DNA from: Tillandsia leiboldiana
Taxonomy: Eukaryota > Streptophyta > Magnoliopsida > Poales > Bromeliaceae
NCBI GenBank assembly: GCA_029204045.2
Contig: JAQNDB010000481.1
Location: 17,864 to 81,863, forward strand
Length of the DNA stretch: 64,000 bases
Direction of reading: 5' to 3'
This document shows positions 45,421 to 55,917 of the stretch, one piece after another. The notes beneath the pieces were generated by a model. The model was given only the letters and a program-made list of their open reading frames with translations. It had not been told where the DNA came from and ran no database searches. Made by a program: the position numbers and the translations under genes. Every line of letters begins with the position of its first letter. Positions within the stretch are counted from its first letter, which is position 1.

Positions 45421-47600
45421 GCGAGGGACCAGCTCCAAAGAGAGACGTCTGGTATCGTCTTTTTGGGATAGTTGAGTGGATCGAGGTTGCCATGATTCCA
45501 GTCTCAGGATCATGGGTCTCAGAGGAGACAGAGACTAGGAGGTTCTCGACAGTAGAGGCACCTGCATCAGTGCCAGGATGGGTATGTCGGAGCGTGATGC
45601 CGAAGAAGATTGAGCGGTGGCCACCAGAATCTAGTGGATTAGTTGTGCAGCCGGTTAGAGGACGCAAAGGTAGTGGATTGCGTCTTACCTGGTGTGGTTT
45701 TCCTTGTGGTCATCGAGGTTAGAGCATGGTTGATGCCGACACCGCTTCTGTGTACTTCAGTGAAGCAGGGGTAGCTTCTTGCGGACCAGAGATAGGACTA
45801 TTAGCTTGTGCACGTAAGGATCCGGTTCCAATTCACGTTTGTCACATGGGAGAGTGTTGCCAGTCCTGCCCAGTGCAGATAGGACTTTGGATTTGACCAC
45901 TGAGTATTAGTCCTACATCAGTTTATAGATATTGTTATGAGGTTGGATAGGGATTGGTAATCCCAATTTTTTTTTTTTTTATGCTATCATGGATTGCCGA
46001 GAGAGGACAATGTACCTCCGTGGACCTGGTCAGGAGGAGTGTGTTTATAGAGGAAGCTAGACCACGGCAGAGTTGAGTCGTGGTCGTACCGCTTGGTTAG
46101 CGACCGTAGGGGAGGCGCCTACGGCGGCACCGGGACTAAGGATGTCTTTATCGCCATGCGATCTCGGAAGTGAGTCTACCTGAGCTAATGTTGAAGCCGC
46201 CGTTTATTGAGATTGAGATCGAGATAGTGAGTGACACGGTTTTGGAAACTACGCCAACTTCGGTGGCACCTCTTGGGGTATCACTCGAGACAGAGAGTGG
46301 GGTGATAGCGCAGTCGCGGATTCTGATGGATTGAGAGGTCCGTGTGACCCAGTACCACGTCGTGGGATTACGACAGTGAGCATACGAGAGTTTGATACTT
46401 GAGTAGGATGCCATGCCGTTGGTTCACGGCAATGATGCCCCGTGGTGAGTACACAACGGTGAGAGTTCTTGGATGGTTCGAGTACAGACAGGCTTGGACT
46501 GTGTTGCGGCAGATGCCTTTGTGAGATTGTTAGCATTATGGAATCATATAGCCGAGGGCTGTGCCCTGATAGTGATCAGGAACCAGTGGGGGCATTGTGA
46601 GCTTTTGCGGGGTCAAATAGATTGACTAATGCCCTACCGACTTTAGGAATTGTGCTTTTTCAGCTGTGTTTGGACGGATTGGTGGTAGTGCCCGTCGTGG
46701 TTATTTGGATTCATTTTCGAAGTGACTTAGAGCATGAGGAGCACTTGAGAGTAGTGTTGCAACTTCTGAGAAAAGAAGTCATATGCCAAGTTATTAGAGT
46801 ATGCATGTCGACTTCGGGAGGTGGTGTTGTTAGGCCTGTGATTTTAGCTACAAGAGGGACTGTGGACCAACGAAGAGTGATGCCGTTGGGTTTGGCCTAA
46901 ACCTATGATAGTGACTGAAGTCAGAAGTTTTTGGATTAAGCAGGGCCAGTGTAGCTATGAGGAAATAAGCTGGGGAGGATACCAGCATTATTGCGGATGT
47001 TGCCAGCGATAGAGAGAGTGTGAAGTTTTTCTTAGACCCTTGAACCTGAATACTTGGTTACTCAGGAGGATTTTGGTTGAGGCAACGCCGGAGGTCAAAG
47101 TTACCGGAATTGTAAGATTGATCTTGTGGCATATTATTATTCCGGCAAGGACATTTGGTCAGCACGCCTTGGATGAGCGAGCAGTGCAACCTTGTAATGG
47201 GGGATCGAATCTGGGGATGCCTATTGGAGGCTTAGAGTTTGGTTTTGAGGACCTTATGTTGTGGAAGCCACTATCCGCAGGGATGTGTAGATTCGATGTT
47301 TACGCGGGGAGTTTGGTCTGCGAGTTTTATCTGCCTGGAAGAAGTCTGTTTGATCCCTTGCATGATTTGGTTTGTGCTTCATGAAGTTGGACGAGGATTG
47401 GAGTTCTTAGGAGCGACCGATGCAATTTTTGCTGGTAAGGCAGAAGAGTTTTGTAGTTGGATTATACCTTTGGACAAGGTCCGGGGGAGCTTTTGTTGAG
47501 TGAGAACGGCCACCTGAGAGCCTGATGATGAGTTGGGATCCCCTATCCCCATTTGGTTGAGTCACCCTCCTGAGTTATGGATTTATTCTGGTTTCGAGGA
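45421..47600 (+). pseudogene. E3 pol remnant
   Basis: Traces include the protease-RT linker at about 46100-46290 (aligning with host 2841-3000 and E6 61561-61740) and RT at about 46650-46790, where a catalytic-box region reads VVVIWIHFRSDLEHEEHLRVVLQLLR with the aspartates lost. Later sequence (47040-47500) cannot be assigned with confidence; it probably derives from the integrase C-terminus. A run of T occurs near 45968-45979. Confidence 0.7.
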
Positions 47601-47607
47601 CGAAACC

Positions 47608-47625
47608 CCTTTAAGGAGGGGAGAG
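47608..47625 (+). other. E3 polypurine tract
   Basis: AAGGAGGGGAGAG directly before TGTAGAATACC of the 3' LTR, preceded by GTTTCGAGGACGAAACC. Confidence 0.85.
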
Positions 47626-50600
47626 TGTAGAATACCGGGATTTCGGATGGTGCGCCGACCTCGCCAGATGGCGTGGTGCGGAGGAATTGCCTCGGGCATG
47701 TTGCTTATGTGTTTACGGATGATGTCGGGTTGATTCGGATCAACGCGGAAGCCCCAGCTTGATTCGGAGTTTTCCGGGCTTTATCCGCCGGTAGAGGACT
47801 GGTTTCGGGGAAGCCTCGACTTCACAGCGGAGTGCAGAAAATATTGGAAATACTTGGAACAAGTATACTTTGAGTTTATAGCGGAGTTCGGGAGGTTCCG
47901 GACTGACGCGGAAGACCCGAGGGCAAAAAGTGAGTTGGAGTTGGCAGTTTTGGAGCCGGTTTTTGGGTTGAGCACACCGACTCCATGGTTGAGCTTTTTG
48001 AGGAGGAAAAGCTTTGAGCATGTGTATTTTCATATTACAGTGGAGTTCGGGAGGTTCCGGACTGGTGCGGAGGCCCCGAGGGCAAAGAGTGAGTTGAGTG
48101 GGGCATTTGATTGATTATTTTATTAATTTAATTAATTTATTTAAATTGATGGCTTTGACTGTGAGTTATGGTTTATGAAGAAAGATAAATTAGAAGAGTT
48201 AAATGTGGGTTTGGTTTAATTGTTTATTTTTATTGCTCCTTGCCAGCTGCCTTGCAACCCAAGCCTTAATTAGCCAATTCCCTAATTAAGTGAGCCTCCA
48301 CGTCATCCTTCTCCCCTGCAAGCAAACAGAGGGAATGGAGGAAAGCAGAGTAAGTGAGAAAGAGAGAAAAAGAAGGAAAAGAAGAAGATGAAGAAGAGAA
48401 GGAAAGAGTGGAATGAATGAGATCTGATGGTGGGAACCTACTGCTAGTCGCCAGGGAGCCGTGGGGAGCGAGCGGCGCGTGTGTCATTTTCTTTGGATGA
48501 GGTATTTTCTTTGTAGCTGTTTTGTTGAGAGCTTGTTTGAGGTTCATCTTGGGTTTCTTTTTAGCTTAAGCTCGGGTTGGTGGTGTTCCTAGACTGTTGT
48601 CCTTGGGCTTGGTGTGGCCGCGGGGTGCCGCGTGGGGCGCGTGAGATCGGGCGCACGGCTGGCGCAGTGGGCACTGCGCGCTGGGGCGCCGCGCGCTGGG
48701 CAGCTGCGCGCTAGGCGCCGCACAGCGGGGCGCCGCGCGCTGGGCAGCTGCGCGCTAGGCGCCGCACAGCGGGGCGCCGCGCACCGCACAGTGGGTCACC
48801 GCGCAGCGACCGCTGCGCGGCTGGCCCATGGGCGCCGCGCGGCCAGCGCCAGGGCGCTGCGCGCGGCGCACCTGCGCACTGCGCGGGCGCCAGGGGCGCC
48901 GCGCGCAGCAGCGCAGGCGCTGGGCGCAGCGGCCGCGCGGGCTGTCCAGGCGCCGCGCGGCAGACATGTTGCCGCGCGGCAGTCTTGGGCGCCGCGCGGC
49001 AAGCGCGCCAACGGCGCGGGCTGCAGCCGCAGCATGCTGATGAGTGGCTGCGGCTTACGACTCGCGTCGGCGCGCGCGGATTCCGCGGTTGGGTCTGTTT
49101 CTTGTCGCCAGCGACCGCGGGGTTGCCCGGGTTTCGTGCAGATTTTCTGTGGACCGTTTTTGACTCGGTTTTGTTTCTTTTACTCTCACAGGGCGGCGCC
49201 ATTTGTGGCGGTTTTCGACTTGGTGCCGCGCGAAGCTCGGTTCAAGTGCGTGGTAAGGGTTGACAGCTGTGGTCTCGAGGCAATGGAACGAGAAAGAGAA
49301 GGAATCCTTATGTGAGTGTGGAGGGTTGGAGCTTGCAGATTTTATATGTGAGAGTATGTATTTAATTTGGGTGATTTTTGTGAACAGAATGTGATTCAGT
49401 AGGGTGCAAATGGATTTATGGGATATTGCGGTTAAGTGAATATTATTTATTAATGTGGTATTGGAGCTTTTAAGCATACTGTGGGTAATGTGTGTTTGGA
49501 TTTATTGTGTGTGTGCTTAGTGCTTGTTGAAGGTTGTGAGAAATTATGTATTATGGGAGCATATGAGTGGCTGTTGCATTGTGGATGAATTAGTGTGTGT
49601 GTGCTTTGGAGCTAGTGGTGTGCATTGGTGGATTTACTTAATGTGATGATTGTGAGCTTATAATTATCTTGTGCTGAGAGTTTATGGGAGCAAATATTTT
49701 AGATTGTGCTGAAGCTTAGTGTGTAAGTGTTGTGGTGGATTTGTTGTGGGCTAATGCTAAGTGTGAGCTGCTGGAGCTCTGTTGTGGACTTTGTGTTGGA
49801 GCATTGGTGTGTGTTGTATGATGGCTGAGGAGCGAGCCGTTTGCGCACAGAATTTTGTGAAGACTCGGGGAAATTTATTCGAGCTTCCAGGGATTTTCCG
49901 TGTACGCGGCAGTGCACATGCGCGCGGCGCGTTTTTCGAGGTTTCGTCTGCTCGAGGTTCCGACACTTCACCGACTTCAGCGTTTGCCTGCGGAAAGCGT
50001 TCCAGGTGGGTTGGAATTTTTCCAAAATTTATGGAATGCCCTTTAATGCTCCTGAATGCATTTTGATCATGTTTATCATGTTACTTTCACCGTTTTTACA
50101 TCTGATAGTTGCCTGGAAATTTTTAGAAAATTATTTATAACCCCAGATTATTTTTAGTATACTCCTGTTATCATATGACACTAGGCTGCATGTTCTGTGG
50201 ACATTATTTTTGCATCCTGATCGTTTTAAAAATCGAGAAAGCCCATTTTATGGAAAAACATCATTTTCAAGGTAGTTTTTAAATTATGAGTTCGCCAGAG
50301 GTATGGCATTGATTCAGGGTGCATTAGACCTCGTGCCTGGGGCCCGAGGGGTCTCCTTTTTGAGTTTTGAGATGAATTATAGTGTCATTTGATATTTGAG
50401 CTTCCTTATGAGATAGTGAAATTACTCTAGATCATAGGTCGTATTCTGATTTAGTGGTGGAGGTGGTTCTCCCACTTAGCTTCGAGGATTTTGGGGTTCC
50501 GGCAGATCGAGTCGTGGAAGTTTCCCGACTCAGCCATGGTCGTGCATTATCAGATTGAGTCGTTGAGGGTTCTCCGACATAGCTGTAAGAGTGTTCGAGC

Positions 50601-51681
50601 TATTCGTGTTGAGTCGAGGTTCTTTTCCGACTGAGTTGTGTTTTCGAGCTTTGGGATACCGATCTGTTTGATCGTGGATTATAGCCTGCATGTGCCGCAT
50701 ATTAAGACAGTGAGACAGATGTGATACTTGAGTTCGGTGGGGTCGCTCCCCTCGAGCTACGCCCCGGGTGCGATGATGATACCGAGCCTGACGAGGCTAC
50801 GATGTGGATATGCGCCTAGTTCATATACTAGTGGTCGCTTGATACCCCTGGCCGAGTTACCATGGGGTCACTTTGTGTGAGATTGAGATAGTCGGTTTAG
50901 GACGCCCCACGTAAATCCCGTCCTCTTGTGGATGCGTGGTAGTGGGCAGGTGCGTTCCTAGACGACAGGCGCAGGCTGGACTGAGCCAGTTTTGGCAGTC
51001 TTTGAGATTGGGTGTTATGAGCGGGTGGTTACATATTATGTTCTTAGATGGTTTTTCCTTTGAGCATTGATACTGAGGCATTTTAGCAGTAGCGAGAGTA
51101 TGCATATCATGTTTATGATAGAGTTTCCTTTTGAGCTTTATGTTTGAGACATATTAGCTGTAGTTTTCCTTCAGCTTATTTATCTATCTACCTATCTATG
51201 TGCATACCTATCTGTTTTGCCTCCGGTAGACTTAGTGGGCATACCGTGGATATTGGGACGGTACCCACTGAGATCTGCCTTCTGCAGTAGATCTCACACC
51301 CGCTGCGGTGACAGGTTGAGGCAGCTGTTCCGGCTTGGTTCGCGCGGAGACAGCAGATCGAGGTGAGGACGCGGCCGATTAGTTCCTTACCATCATTGAG
51401 AGTCTGAGGTAGATGTACCCGGTGTATTTTATGTTTCCACTTTTGTACTGGACATTCTGTGAGACTTTGTACCTTGAGGATTTGTGTACTAGTGGAGATT
51501 TTACTATTCCAGATGTTCAGTTTTATTCTATAGCTTTTGGTTTTAGTTTCAGCTCTGATACATATTTTTTTGGCTATAGATCTGACTTGCAGGGTAGACG
51601 CTTCGTCTGTGCGGCAGTTTTCGTACAGATGGCGGATCTGTTGGCGAGCCCGGGTCGCAGTTTTGACCGCGGGGCGTGACA
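47626..51681 (+). repeat. E3 3' LTR
   Basis: 4056 bp, intact and uninterrupted. It shows the empty site for the solo LTR at about 50980 and holds the minisatellite at 48683-48808 and the U5 hairpin at 51604-51631. Followed by TSD CGCGG. No gene. Confidence 0.95.
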
Positions 51682-52570
51682 CGCGGGGCTGGGCGCGTGC
51701 CCGGCCCCGTGCGGGTCACCCCCGCACGCGGGGCTGGGTGCGAGCCCGGCCCCGTGCGGGTCACCCCCGCACTCAGGGCTGGGCACGAGCCCGGCCCCAT
51801 GAAGGTCACCCCCGCACGCAGGGCTGGGCACGTGCCCGGCCACGTGCGGGTCGCACGGGAACGGCGTTTGGGGGGGGGGGTTTCGCACATGCGGCGGATT
51901 CCGGGGGATCCGTCGCCTGTGCCCCCCCTTCCTCTTGCCGATTGAGACGATCAAGAACCAAAAACAAGAATTGTAAAAACCTCCGTCTCACCTTGGTTAC
52001 GACGACGATAGTTGGGAGAGGAGGGATCGTCCGTTCCTGCGTGCCCGGTTCCGGTAGTGAAGCGTGCGGCGTTCTTCCCTCTCCTCGCTCGCTCCGCCGC
52101 GGTGCCACGCCGATCTAAGGGAAGGTTTGGGGGAGGGCGTTCTTCGTCCACGCTCGGGGCTACGCACGCCAAAGTAAGAGGGAAAGAAAAGGGGTTCCCA
52201 AACCTAATTCCCCAACCCATTTAATTAGTCGTTTTGGCGCAATTGGGTCTGAACCCAACATAAAAAATATTAAATAAAATAAATTAAACTAAACCTGGGT
52301 CTGGTTTACCTCTGATAAAACGTGCCAAACGCCCGAACTGCAACGAACTTCAGAAATTTATTCTGGGAGGTTCCGGGGTCAGAAATCACATCCGGTCGCG
52401 CCGCCGGTCTCCGTTTCGCGGGCTTTATTATCCAAAAATACCCGCGAGCCCCGACGGCCTGCCCAGAAACAAAGAAGAAATAAGCCACCCCCGGATTCCC
52501 CTTGGTCAAAAGCGGTTTAATAAAATTCAAAGAAAAGTCCAGAAAGGCAAATAAACCCACGGTTATCACA
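51682..52570 (-). repeat. E4 5' LTR, second part
   Basis: Resumes in the GC-rich minisatellite (to about 51860), then matches 29540-30269 and ends CGGTTATCACA at 52570. The G run is 11 here (51870-51880) against 25 in the 3' LTR. No gene. Confidence 0.95.
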
Positions 52571-54719
52571 GTAGCAGCCCGAATCTAGGGACACGTTGGG
52601 GATTATCCCAATTGTTTTTGTGGGCCTATATAAAGGCCTCCCCTCCCTTCTTTTTCTCTGTTTTCCGAGAGATAAAGAGAGAACCTGTGGGAGGGGCCTT
52701 AAGAGAAGTTTTTCATCTTCTTATTTTCTACCTCGTGGTGCGTTCCCAGATTTTCTGGAAGTTCGACAGTGGCGATCCGGATTTTACAGTGTGCCTCATT
52801 TTTCCCCAATCTTGGCCCGTTATCGTCGCATTTTAGTCCGAGGAGTCCCCTGCGCAGTACAGGGGTCCTCTTTCGACGATTTCTTCGCCGGTGTGTTCCT
52901 AAGAGGTAGGGCTTCGTTTTCCGTGCTGGTGGTTTCTCTGTATTCAGATTCCTTGGCACGATTCCCGAGGTGTTTTGACCCCCTCTTTTGTTGTTTGGGT
53001 TTTTGGACAACGGCGACTTCGACGAATTATTTCTCAGCGTAGGAATATCAGATCGAGGCGATTCAAGAGTCGATTTTGGGCTACTTTTCGCGAGGAACGC
53101 AACCGTGATTTTTTTGAGATTTTAGGAGCTCGAAACAGAGGTGAAATTCCTCGTTTTGCGTGCTGATTGTAAAAACAGCAATTATGTGTTTGGAACTTGT
53201 AGCTTTTACACCGTGTACACTTGTGTGATGTTGTAGGATACTGTTTCAGCTGAGGGTGTGCTTAGAGGACAGCAGGTATTTTCTGGGTGTATTGTGCACG
53301 CTTTTCGAGGTGGGTGGTTGCGTTTCCCTCTTTGTTGACTTGCTCACTAGGAATAGTAGAGTTTCCCAATTATAAATGTGACAGTTAACTCGTGGTATAT
53401 GAACCTAATGCATTGGCCCCCCTAAATTAATTGATAGCTTCTATGTGATCAATCTGGGACAATGAAGTTGGACAATTGCTATATCTTAAACTGCATGCAA
53501 ATAAGTAATCCAATAATGTTTTAAAATGATTCTTTACAAGAAACCTTAGTCACTTTTCTAATACTTTTTAAAGGAATAATTGTATGTTTAATTGGACATC
53601 TAGTTAGGCCACCATTTTACTGCAGCACTGTATTATGGGATTTGACTTAGGAGAAAACATGTTTTATTGTTATTCTTCTCTATTGATGCATGACGATCGA
53701 GTCAGATCGGGATCTTGAGATAGTGTAGTTGGATCTTGAGTCTGGGACAGTTTAGACTCTTCTTGGGGATTGTGGGAGATAGTGGCAACCGCGAATTTTG
53801 GGCGGTTGACCGGATGTTATTATCACATCAGATTGGGGATCAGGGTTGCATTAGTGGATGGAGTATTCCCACTTTGATCATGGTCATGATCCAGTCCTGC
53901 TATTGTGAGACATCGGTTACAGAGATGATTGATACAGAGATACTTTACTCGTGTGGGTCGTTCCCCTCGAGTGCCACTCCGGAGTAGGCTTTTTGACCGT
54001 GATGGGTGCCGGTCAGTTGGTGAGTTGTGAGTGATGACAGAGCAGGCAGTGCCAGTATTTCCTGGCCCTCTGATTGGGTTTCTTTGGGCAGTCAGCTTTA
54101 TAGTTGCATATATACAGTTATCTTTTGGCACTGCATTTAGAGGCATAGTAGTAGTAGTTCCTTTTCCAGCAGTCTTTATTACATACCACTGTTTTTTTCT
54201 TTTGCCTCTTTATTCCCAGTGGGTGCGTCAGCATTAGAGGTTTTACCCACTAGGGGAGGCTACTGGTTGTCTAGTAGTTCTCACCCCCATTATTGTTTTC
54301 TGTCCTCCTTTCCCTTTGTTTTGCAGAGTCATCTGTGGGAGCTGCTGGGCCTTCAGCGGCAGATCGAGGTAAGATGATCGCCGACTAGCTAGATCGTCTA
54401 CCCCAAGTGAGAGACTAGCGAGGTTTTTATTGTACCCCCTTTTGTATCTCAGACTTCAGTAATTTCCTTTTGGGTCTGGCTTTGGCCAGCTGGTTGTATA
54501 TTTATGGTGAGCTGGGAGTATATTGTACTTTTATTTCAGCTTGTAGCTTAGTTCAGTCTGAGATTACTTTTAGTTCTATTAGTTCAGCTCTGTTTATGCT
54601 CTTTTATTGTATATTATCTATCTGAGCAGGTTACCAGTGCTTCGTGCACATAGAAAATTCTGTATGCACGGCGGATCTGTTGGCGGGCCCGGGTTCCGGT
54701 TTATACCCGGGGCGTGACA
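52571..54719 (+). repeat. E5 5' LTR, second part (TATA, R, U5)
   Basis: Starts with GTAGC (TSD copy of E4), then continues the E5 LTR to TACCCGGGGCGTGACA. A TATA box lies at 52627-52634 inside GGCCTATATAAAGGCC, an imperfect palindrome; E6 has GGCCTATAAATAGGCC at the same place. Together with 26898-27833 the LTR is about 3.1 kb. The rest has no gene; frames up to 148 codons near 52596 have no recognisable domain. Confidence 0.9.
54643..54670 (+). other. U5 hairpin in E5 5' LTR
   Basis: Long stem CGTGCA...AGAA / TTCT...TGCACG (12 of 13 pairs with one mismatch and one G-U), next to GGCGGATCTGTTGGCGG. Confidence 0.75.
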
Positions 54720-54727
54720 GATTAAGT

Positions 54728-54739
54728 TGGTATCAGAGC
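54728..54739 (+). other. E5 primer binding site (initiator tRNA-Met)
   Basis: TGGTATCAGAGC, eight bases after the LTR end at 54719. Confidence 0.95.
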
Positions 54740-54900
54740 TTAGGGATAGATCAGTTGGGACTTAGAAAACCCTAGGCTCTTGGCAGACCCTAGGATAATA
54801 GGGCGTGAGAGGCGTGACACTTCGCGAAAGTCGTTGATTTATTTATTGGACTCTTCCAGTGAGTGAAGAGGGATCGACATACCCAATTTCTGGTGGACCG

Positions 54901-54924
54901 TTATGTTGGCTGCAGACAACATAA
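54901..54924 (+). other. E5 leader hairpin with CTGCAG loop
   Basis: Perfect 8-bp stem TTATGTTG / CAACATAA, loop GCTGCAGA, 173 nt downstream of the PBS start and about 90 nt before the gag start. Confidence 0.8.
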
Positions 54925-55011
54925 AGTCGCAGAAATTGGGGGATGTCTTTGACTTTCGCTAGATTGGGTCGTGTGGGGTTATGTTACTTATTCGTGATTT
55001 CTTGTGGCAGG

Positions 55012-55917
55012 ATGCCTCCCCGACGTCGGATCCCTACTCGTGGTGTCCCGTTACCCCCTGATGAGCCAGAGCAGCCTACACCCCCCGAGCTTACTGAGTT
55101 GAGGGCCTTGGTGGCCCAATTGGCGGAGGGTCAGCGCCGCCAGGGGCAGAGGATCGATCAGCTGCTTGCTCAGAGAGAGGCACCACCCCCAGCTGTTCCT
55201 GAGGCCCTTGTGCCTCCTGTTGCACCTTTTGTGCTGTCAGCGCCATCTTCGAGTAGTGGGGCTCCTGGAGCTATTCAGCCTTTGACTGCGGAGGAGGAGC
55301 AGGATATCGCTAACAAACTCTCCAAGTTTGTTCAGCGGGGACCCCCTAGATTCTCAGGGCGGGATGCGCAGCCCTGGGCTGTTGGGAGATGGCTTTCTGC
55401 GATGGAGAAGCTTTTTCGGGACTTCTTCATCGACCCGAGGTATCGAGTGCACATGGCGGTGCACTGTTTGGACGGAGATGCTGATTTTTCGTGGCAGCGG
55501 GTAGAGCCCCTGGAGTTCCGGATTACTCGGCAGCTGCCTTGGGAGGAGTTCCGACGGATGGTGCTGGACACCTATTTTTCGACCAGTGTGAAGAAGAAGT
55601 TGGATGACGACTTGAAGAACCTGCAGCAGGGCGATCGATCGGCTCATGCCTATTTCCAGGAGTTCACGGAGTTGCTGAACTGTGTGCCCTTCGTCGCTCA
55701 TGACGGTCCGCACCAGGTTGAGTTGTTCGAGGGAGGCCTCCGTCCAGAGATTTATACACTGGTGCATGCTCAGAGATTTCAGACTCTGGAGGCAGCCGCA
55801 GAGCATGCACAATGGGTGGAGAGAGGTGATCAGGTGGTGGCCAGACAGAGGGCCGCGGTCGCTCAGAGCTTCGACAGAAAGCGACCAGCCCAGGACGAGG
55901 GGGGACAGGCCATGTGA
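55012..55917 (+). CDS. E5 gag, intact until cut by E6
   Basis: Starts MPPRRRIPTRG at 55012, the start shared with the E3 remnant; an upstream in-frame ATG at 54943 lies in leader sequence. Residues 28-55 look like a coiled coil (ELTELRALVAQLAEGQRRQ), followed by a Pro/Ala/Ser linker and the capsid core (MEKLFRDFFID, WQRVEPLEFRITRQLPW, LDTYFSTSVKKKLDDDLKNLQQG, LNCVPFVAHDG, GLRPEIYTLVHAQ). The tail DRKRPAQDEGGQA then runs into E6 at 55913, which supplies the TGA at 55915-55917. Knuckles and pol are displaced beyond the window. No break before the insertion, so E5 was probably coding-competent when hit. It is very similar to E0 gag. Confidence 0.9.
   Translation: MPPRRRIPTRGVPLPPDEPEQPTPPELTELRALVAQLAEGQRRQGQRIDQLLAQREAPPPAVPEALVPPVAPFVLSAPSSSSGAPGAIQPLTAEEEQDIANKLSKFVQRGPPRFSGRDAQPWAVGRWLSAMEKLFRDFFIDPRYRVHMAVHCLDGDADFSWQRVEPLEFRITRQLPWEEFRRMVLDTYFSTSVKKKLDDDLKNLQQGDRSAHAYFQEFTELLNCVPFVAHDGPHQVELFEGGLRPEIYTLVHAQRFQTLEAAAEHAQWVERGDQVVARQRAAVAQSFDRKRPAQDEGGQAM

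Larger units (their letters stand above)
36888..51681 (+). mobile_element. E3: non-autonomous Ty3/Gypsy element nested in E4
   Basis: Plus-strand element with 5' LTR 36888-44561 (enlarged by a solo LTR), interior 44562-47625 and 3' LTR 47626-51681; TSD CGCGG (36883-36887 and 51682-51686). By eye the two LTRs differ at only about 20 sites over some 4 kb plus one 22-bp repeat unit, making it the youngest complete element here, as its nested position requires. The 3.1-kb interior retains PBS, leader hairpin and polypurine tract, but gag and pol are ruined, so it must have moved in trans. Confidence 0.95.
27834..52570 (-). mobile_element. E4: chromodomain Ty3/Gypsy element with E3 nested in its 5' LTR
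   Basis: Minus-strand element with 3' LTR 27834-30269, interior 30270-35274 and 5' LTR 35275-36887 plus 51682-52570. TSD GTAGC. It encodes gag, two zinc knuckles, protease, RT, RNase H, integrase and chromodomain, with only four visible coding breaks, making it the best-preserved element here. By eye the first 1.6 kb of the LTRs differ at about 17 sites (about 1%). The domain set and PBS suit the Del/Tekay group of chromoviruses; I hold that clade call loosely. Confidence 0.93.

Noticed and set aside
52596..53166. Frames of 63-148 codons downstream of the E5 TATA box
   Set aside because: They lie in R/U5 of the LTR, share no residues with E6 at the same place and carry no domain.
54943..55011. 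Upstream in-frame ATG for E5 gag
   Set aside because: The 23 added residues lie in leader sequence and are not shared; the MPPRRR start at 55012 matches the E3 remnant and other plant Gypsy Gags.
55000..55012. A 3' splice site (TTGTGGCAG/G) just before E5 gag, suggesting a leader intron
   Set aside because: A similar TTGTTGCAG occurs in E3, but no matching donor or transcript evidence can be seen.
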